Of a stretch of 12,500 bases of DNA, positions 7,867 through 12,500 are shown in pieces; the first letter of the stretch is position 1, and each line of letters opens with the position of its first letter. This stretch comes from Zelonia costaricensis (lineage: Eukaryota > Euglenozoa > Kinetoplastea > Trypanosomatida > Trypanosomatidae). The position numbers were made by a program, and so were the translations under genes. Under the pieces are notes generated by a model, which was not told where the DNA came from, ran no database searches, and saw only the letters and a program-made list of their open reading frames with translations. The stretch is taken from contig JASAOO010003362.1 of the NCBI GenBank assembly GCA_030849075.1, positions 5,572 through 18,071 on the forward strand. Reading direction: 5' to 3'.

Positions 7867-8023
7867 CCCTCTCCTACCGCCACCTCCGTCTCCTTTTCCT
7901 TTTTTTTTTGGTCTCTTCGGTCGTGTGGTGTTTGACTTTTGTGGTTTGCAACTCGCCTCCGCACTTTGGACCAAACCGAACACGATCACCGCCGTCTCGG
8001 TCTCGCTCTCGCGTTCACCACAG
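7867..8023 (+). promoter_or_regulatory. Candidate spliced-leader acceptor closest to gene 2 (AG at 8022-8023)
   Basis: A strong C/T tract with a run of about ten T ends near 7920. The first AG after it is at 8022-8023, in CACCACAG, itself preceded by another C/T-rich stretch from about 7990. Use of this site would give gene 2 a 57-nt ATG-free leader, a normal length for the group. It competes with the upstream acceptors discussed for the long-leader model; both could be used in different transcripts. Confidence 0.45.
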
Positions 8024-8080
8024 CACCGCGACCCTGCACACAGCGCCAACGCCTGCCTCTGAGAGGGCCCTTGGACAACC

Positions 8081-11000
8081 ATGCCCCTCTCCTCCTCGTG
8101 CCACGATGTCGACGACGAGGCAAGACGACGAGGCGGCAAGGCCGCAGCGAGTCATGAAACGCCGCGCAACCAGCCTGCACGATCAGCAACGCCACGCGCG
8201 AGCCCTGGCAAAGTGACGCGCCGCTCTACCACGGCGAAACAGTCGCGACTCGCCTCGCCGGCACCGGTGGCCGCGCGTATCAGCACAACTACCACTACGA
8301 GCGCCCCGATACCCGCGAAGGCTGCAGCAGCAGCACCCACGGCCGGCCCGTCACCACGGCAGGATGGCGCCGGCACCGTCGAAGTCGCCGTCGCGGCTCT
8401 GACGTCTGCCGCCCTCGCACAGACCGGCCTGCGCCACGAGCGGCAGCGGCCGCTGCTCGCGTCGCTTTCGAAGTCGCCCGCGGCGTCGCGGCCCCGGGCC
8501 GGCTCGCGAGACGAGGGCAGCGTCGGCGCGACGACACGCCGGTCCCACCGCGGGGTTACGCCGCGGTCTGCCGCGCCCTCCGCCGCCGCGTCGCTGCCGA
8601 CGCGCGGTCTCAGCAAGGCGCCGTGGCTCGTCAGGGAGCACCGGCTCAAGGCAGCTCCGTCGCGAGCCGTCCTATCAGAAAGTCGCTCCGCCAGCCGCTC
8701 ACCGGGCAACGCCATGAGTGCGGTGGCCACGATCACACCGGTCCTGCGCCCTGCCCGCAGCTGCCCAGCAGGGGCGCCGTCCTCGTCGTCGGCAGCGCCG
8801 CCGGTGTCGCACCCTCGCCCGCTGCTGTCGAGCAAGGAGGCGGACTACTTGAACTTTGCGCACCAGCGCGGCTTCATGGGTCGCTTCCGCTGCGCCGCAC
8901 CAGTGGTGGTGCGCACCCCGCCCACGGCCACATCCCACACACCCGCGACGGAGCGTCCGCGCCGCGGCAGCGCCGCTGAGGAGGCGGGGGGAAAGCAGGA
9001 GCAAAGAGAGGGGGCGTCGGGTGCCGCACCGACCCCAGCTGAGGCGCAGGCGGCCGCGGCGACGCACGAATCGCATACCCAGCACGAGACCCCCACCGCT
9101 GGCCCGGGGCCGACACAGCCGCCGCCGCCGCCGCCAGTGCAAGAGCAGGAGCGAGGCCGCGAGCAGTCCTCCGAGCCGGCCGCCGCCGCCGCCGCAGGCC
9201 ACCCCGGTCACTTGTCGGGGACGCTGCACACCCCGCTCGGCAAAGCCCGACGCCGCGTCTCATCCTCGGGCGCGTCTGCCGTGAGCGGTGGCACGCCGGG
9301 ACGGCGGCGCTCATCGACGTCGCTGCTCAACGGACTCGGCGCGCGCAATGTGGCGAGCGCGCCTGCGGCTGCTAACTCCAAGCCCAAGTCGGCCCTGGTG
9401 CCGAGCGGTGGGGTGCCGGCAGCCAACATCGCCCCGCTTGTGCAGTCGGGCTTGCACACGTCTCTCTGGCTCGTCGCTCAGGACGGCGGGCTCGAGGTGC
9501 GCAGCATGGCGAACCCGAACCACGTCCTGGCGACGCTGCCCCGCCGCGACGCGCGCGCCGTGGTAACGTCCCTCGTCGAGGTGTGCGGCAACCGCGTCGT
9601 GGCTGGGCACACCGATGGCACGCTGCACGTGTACGACGCAGCGACGATGGCTGCCGTGGCGCACGTGCCGGCCCACACAGGGGCCGTGACATGCCTCCTG
9701 TACGTGCGCGGCGCCCCCCGCCTGCACGCGGCGAGCGGGTCGCACGCCAACCACGGCGACGCGGCGGGACCGGGGGTCGCGACACCCCCCACGCACTCAC
9801 TCCTGGTCAGCGGCTCCCTTGACCGGACGCTGGGCGTGTGGGAGGCAGCAACGATGACGCCGCTGCACCGACTCAAGGGCAGCTTGCGCAGCACGTGCGC
9901 GCTTGCGGCCACCATGACCGGCGGCTATGTGGTCAGCGGCACCGACGACGGCACGCTGCGACTGTGGGATGTGGTGCACGGCACGCAGCTCACCATCACG
10001 AACGACGAGCGGGCACAACTGGCCGGCGTGGGCGTCGGCAACAGCGGTGGTAGCGGCGCCCGACTCGAGTCGTCGCCGCTGCGCGGGCGACTGCCGGAGC
10101 CGCTGGCAGTGTCGACGGCCGTGAACACACCGGTGGCGGGGCCGGCCGAGTCGATGTCCAACACCACCGCACCCCGCGCCAACGCCACCCCGGCGCCGCA
10201 CCCCATCGCGCGACCGCTGGCGCTGTCCATGACGGCGAGCAGCGTCAGCGCGACGGCGCCGCCGGGACTCGGACCGGCGCCGGTGCCTCTCCCGGCCTCG
10301 CAGCCCTCAGGGATCCGGCGCCCCTCGCTGGACGTGCTCAACCTCGGTCCGCCAGGCGCAGCGGCGCAGCAGCACCAGCACCAGCACCAGCATCAGCAAC
10401 GCCGCGGTGGCGGCCCCAAGTCCGCCCCGCTCATTGTGCGCGGCACGCAGCAGCTCGCCAAGCCAGGAAGCCGCCCCAGCAGTCGCCTCTCCTCTGTGCC
10501 GCAGCCGGGCACGTCATTGGGCTGGTCGGCGCAGGACGAGTTGGACTTCGCGCCGCTGGAGGCGGACGCGTCCGGCACACTCTTCGCGCAGGGCAGCCTG
10601 CTGGTGGGGCCAGGTGGCGGCATCTCACCCGTGCGACGCCGCAGCCGCGCTGACCACCACCAGAGCGAAGACAGCAGCAGCGACGACGATGCAACCAGCG
10701 AGGGCACGAGCAGCAGCGGCGGCGAGGACGGGAAGTCGGCAACGGAGAGGACGACGTCCGCCGCCACTCCCCGCATCGCCGCCGCCCCCGGGCCGCGCAC
10801 CCCACGCAGTCTGCGGCGTACCATCAAGAAGCGGGCCAAGGGCCTCGATGGGAGTCTAAACACCACGGCAGACGCGCCATCGCCCAAGACGCGCAAGTCG
10901 AAGGGCGCGAGCGGCAAGCGCAAGAAGGTGTCATCCAAGTCCACAAGGAAGAGCGTGCCACCCGCACCTGCCCCTCTCCAAGCGGCGCTTCCCTCCTCGA

Positions 11001-12500
11001 AGTCTGCCACCGCGACTGCTACGGCGGCGGCCGCAGAGACGCCACCGGAGCGCAGGCGGTGGTCGCTGTCGTCGCTGGAGCACCGACTTGGGCTGTGGCT
11101 GCACCAATACCAGCGCCGCGTGCTCGCAACTGCCGCAGCGGCGCGGCTGATGCAGCGCCTGCAGAGCGGCTACGACGCCGCGAGGGCCGTCAACTGGCCC
11201 ATCGAGTGCGCGCACACCGACTACGTCGCCGCCCTCGCCCTTGTCGAGGACCGCCTCCTCGTCAGCGCGTCCCGCGATGCGACGGCTAAGGTGTTCGCGC
11301 TGCCGTCTGGCCAGTACGTGCGCACTCTGAGCTCGTCGCGCCGCATGCCGCTATCCGCCGTCCTGTATGACGCTGGACTTGGACGGCTGTACACGGCCTT
11401 CTCGGACGGCGGCGTCGCCGCCTACGACATGCTGAACGTCGAGCTGCCGCTGCTGACGCTCATGCAGTCACCGCAGACGATCTTGTCCTCCACGTTTGTG
11501 CCGCTCACGGTGGGGCCGATGCACCGTTTTGTTGTCGCCACCTCTGCCACCGCGGCCGCATCTCCTCCGCCGGTCGGTGCATCGGCTACCGCCACAGCGG
11601 AGGCGATGCCACTGGTGCTGGGTGTGGCGCAGTACGACCGCACCACCATGGCGCACGGCCCCAACCAGACCGTGACGAGCTACCGCGTTGGCCAGCCGTC
11701 ACTGCGGGAGCTGAACGCGGCGGTCTCGCTCGCGCCGCTGCAACAGCGCCGCGCCAGCGATCTTGCCGAGCTGGCAGCCCGTGCGGTGAAGGGCTCGCTG
11801 GAGGGGCGCGAGCTCGCTGCGCTGCGGTGCTATGGCCGCGTCCTGGAGCGCAGCCACGCACGACGGCGGGCGCAGGCCGTACTTAGTCGGTGGCGGCGGT
11901 GGGCGCAGCGCCGCGCGCAGCTGCAACGCTGCGTCGCCGCCGTCAACGCGCAGGCGCACGACTGCACTGCCGCATTGGCGGGCCGCTACCTGCGTCGGTG
12001 GCGGGTGTGGGCGCAGCAGCGCACGGTGGCCGCGGCTCATGCGCTGCTGCGTGAGGTGCAGCTCCGCGCCAGCGACACGCCCCTCCTCGACGTGGCCGCT
12101 GAGGTGCGGGCCAGCCAGCGCCACGGCGGGGGCGGCGCGGCGGACGCGATGGCGGGGTGGCGGCGCGCACGTCTGCGGGCGGAGGCGTACGGCCGGTGGC
12201 GGGCGTTCTTGCGGCAGCGGCAGGCCCAGCTGCGCCAGTGTACCGCGTACAACCGCTTGCTGCTGTCGATGAACGCCAGCAGCTACACACCGGCCTGCCG
12301 CACCCTGGCGGAGCTGACGCGCGTTTCAGTGCGACGCGCAAATCGCGTGGCTGCCCTGCAGCTGGTCGCGCAGCGGACAGAGCGCAGCACGACGGAGGCG
12401 CGCCGGCGGCGTGCCTTCGACGTGTGGCAGGCGTGGGCGGGGCAGCAGGCGCAGCGCCCGTGGTCGAGCGGGGCCGGTGCCGGCTGGAGTGCGGTGGAGC
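8081..12500 (+). CDS. Large WD40-repeat protein with Sfi1-like Trp motifs, 3' end beyond window
   Basis: The frame starts at the first ATG after a stop at 8060-8062, with A at -3, and stays open to the window end (1473 codons seen). Residues 1-455 are mostly disordered, with a conserved-looking island at 248-270. WD40-type strands follow: around 458-480, GTLHVYD ending at 519, LGVWE (Trp587) and LRLWD (Trp629). A roughly 400-residue insertion (about 640-1040) holds a Gln/His repeat at 763-773, an acidic Ser-rich tract at 858-885, a Lys/Arg-rich stretch at 913-960 that could be a nuclear signal, and an amphipathic helix near 994-1030. Blades resume at 1045-1080, 1085-1125 and probably 1132-1203, so a seven-blade propeller is plausible. 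The tail has W-x-x-W/F motifs at Trp1271/1274, 1307/1310, 1373/Phe1376 and 1449/1452 in Arg/Gln/Ala-rich helices, resembling the centrin-binding repeats of Sfi1. WD40 propellers act as protein-binding platforms; a basal body or cytoskeletal role is inference. Confidence 0.93.
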   Translation, partial: MPLSSSCHDVDDEARRRGGKAAASHETPRNQPARSATPRASPGKVTRRSTTAKQSRLASPAPVAARISTTTTTSAPIPAKAAAAAPTAGPSPRQDGAGTVEVAVAALTSAALAQTGLRHERQRPLLASLSKSPAASRPRAGSRDEGSVGATTRRSHRGVTPRSAAPSAAASLPTRGLSKAPWLVREHRLKAAPSRAVLSESRSASRSPGNAMSAVATITPVLRPARSCPAGAPSSSSAAPPVSHPRPLLSSKEADYLNFAHQRGFMGRFRCAAPVVVRTPPTATSHTPATERPRRGSAAEEAGGKQEQREGASGAAPTPAEAQAAAATHESHTQHETPTAGPGPTQPPPPPPVQEQERGREQSSEPAAAAAAGHPGHLSGTLHTPLGKARRRVSSSGASAVSGGTPGRRRSSTSLLNGLGARNVASAPAAANSKPKSALVPSGGVPAANIAPLVQSGLHTSLWLVAQDGGLEVRSMANPNHVLATLPRRDARAVVTSLVEVCGNRVVAGHTDGTLHVYDAATMAAVAHVPAHTGAVTCLLYVRGAPRLHAASGSHANHGDAAGPGVATPPTHSLLVSGSLDRTLGVWEAATMTPLHRLKGSLRSTCALAATMTGGYVVSGTDDGTLRLWDVVHGTQLTITNDERAQLAGVGVGNSGGSGARLESSPLRGRLPEPLAVSTAVNTPVAGPAESMSNTTAPRANATPAPHPIARPLALSMTASSVSATAPPGLGPAPVPLPASQPSGIRRPSLDVLNLGPPGAAAQQHQHQHQHQQRRGGGPKSAPLIVRGTQQLAKPGSRPSSRLSSVPQPGTSLGWSAQDELDFAPLEADASGTLFAQGSLLVGPGGGISPVRRRSRADHHQSEDSSSDDDATSEGTSSSGGEDGKSATERTTSAATPRIAAAPGPRTPRSLRRTIKKRAKGLDGSLNTTADAPSPKTRKSKGASGKRKKVSSKSTRKSVPPAPAPLQAALPSSKSATATATAAAAETPPERRRWSLSSLEHRLGLWLHQYQRRVLATAAAARLMQRLQSGYDAARAVNWPIECAHTDYVAALALVEDRLLVSASRDATAKVFALPSGQYVRTLSSSRRMPLSAVLYDAGLGRLYTAFSDGGVAAYDMLNVELPLLTLMQSPQTILSSTFVPLTVGPMHRFVVATSATAAASPPPVGASATATAEAMPLVLGVAQYDRTTMAHGPNQTVTSYRVGQPSLRELNAAVSLAPLQQRRASDLAELAARAVKGSLEGRELAALRCYGRVLERSHARRRAQAVLSRWRRWAQRRAQLQRCVAAVNAQAHDCTAALAGRYLRRWRVWAQQRTVAAAHALLREVQLRASDTPLLDVAAEVRASQRHGGGGAADAMAGWRRARLRAEAYGRWRAFLRQRQAQLRQCTAYNRLLLSMNASSYTPACRTLAELTRVSVRRANRVAALQLVAQRTERSTTEARRRRAFDVWQAWAGQQAQRPWSSGAGAGWSAVE
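10367..10399 (+). repeat. In-frame CAG-CAC codon repeat (Gln/His tract) inside gene 2
   Basis: Alternating CAG and CAC/CAT codons encode a Gln-His tract at about residues 763-773, within the long insertion of the WD40 region. It is likely to vary in length and lies in sequence predicted to be disordered. Confidence 0.85.
11864..12450 (+). repeat. Degenerate protein repeat region with Trp-x-x-Trp/Phe motifs
   Basis: Four copies of a motif of the form R-W-R-x-W/F-x-x-x-R recur in the C-terminal tail of gene 2. They start at Trp1271, 1307, 1373 and 1449, so spacings are 36, 66 and 76 residues; a lone W-R-R at 1360 and intervening helices may be decayed copies. Sfi1 repeats are roughly 33 residues with an aromatic pair three residues apart in a long helix. 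The DNA is too diverged to be a recent duplication. The array may continue past the window. Confidence 0.55.

Larger units (their letters stand above)
6125..8080 (+). other. ATG-depleted region ahead of gene 2, possible very long 5' leader
   Basis: In 1956 bases I find one ATG on the + strand (7115). The same three letters in other orders are frequent by hand count: about 14 TGA and 11 GTA. The preceding 1.6 kb has about 19 ATGs. The depleted stretch begins at a pyrimidine block (about 6131-6240) that ends at AGs at 6247-6248 and about 6254. It also contains another acceptor-like site (AG 6418-6419) and A-rich patches at 6420-6466 and 6640-6675. From about 7130 on it is strongly C/T-rich. No protein gene is supported here. 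Loss of ATGs is what selection on a 5' leader would leave, but low A content explains part of it. Confidence 0.45.

Noticed and set aside
7099..7935. A 278-codon + strand frame in the C/T-rich block before gene 2
   Set aside because: It begins at GTG and contains no ATG. Its Ser/Leu/Pro/Cys content is what C/T-rich DNA gives in any frame. It also overlaps the likely acceptor tract of gene 2.
8106..8216. A 36-codon ATG frame overlapping the start of gene 2 in another frame
   Set aside because: It lies inside the gene 2 coding sequence after the first ATG at 8081, ends quickly, and has no sign of independent expression. The 8081 start opens the 4.4-kb frame.
1..12500. tRNA, rRNA, CRISPR array, insertion sequence or bacterial operon signals
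   Set aside because: I found no cloverleaf with intact A and B boxes, no spaced direct-repeat array, no transposase-like frame with inverted ends, and no Shine-Dalgarno-type arrangement. The overall style is that of a kinetoplastid nuclear genome.

Overview
The window looks like nuclear DNA of a kinetoplastid protozoan, most likely Leishmania or a close relative such as Leptomonas or Crithidia. Two very long, intron-less, GC-rich reading frames lie on the same strand. They are separated by a long, strongly pyrimidine-biased spacer full of C runs, T runs and GT/CA microsatellites, with several polypyrimidine-then-AG signals of the kind used for spliced-leader trans-splicing. The assignment to this group is inferred from gene style and spacer composition, not from a sequence match.

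Layout. Positions 1-667 are an ATG-free upstream region with pyrimidine tracts and an A-rich stretch just before the first gene. Positions 668-4534 hold gene 1, a 1288-residue, almost wholly low-complexity (Ser/Thr/Ala/Pro/Gly/Arg) protein with no fold I recognise. It carries a few short islands: a possible SUMO-interacting motif, two charged helices, Gly/Asn-rich tracts and several basic-directed Ser sites. Positions 4535-8080 are a 3.5-kb spacer with no convincing gene. Its first part (to about 6124) reads like a 3' UTR with microsatellites and a G-quadruplex-type tract. Its second part (about 6125-8080) contains a single ATG, and hand counts suggest real depletion, as expected of a very long 5' leader. 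From 8081 to the window end runs gene 2, which is incomplete at its 3' end (1473 codons visible). It encodes a large WD40 protein whose propeller is interrupted by a roughly 400-residue disordered insertion. The propeller is followed by a helical tail with repeated Trp-x-x-Trp/Phe motifs resembling the centrin-binding repeats of Sfi1.

Both genes would be transcribed together as part of a polycistronic unit and separated by trans-splicing and polyadenylation; no conventional promoter is expected or seen. The most interesting points are the WD40-plus-Sfi1-like architecture of gene 2, which suggests but does not prove a basal body or cytoskeletal role, and the ATG-depleted, nearly 2-kb stretch ahead of it. 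No function is proposed that links the two genes.
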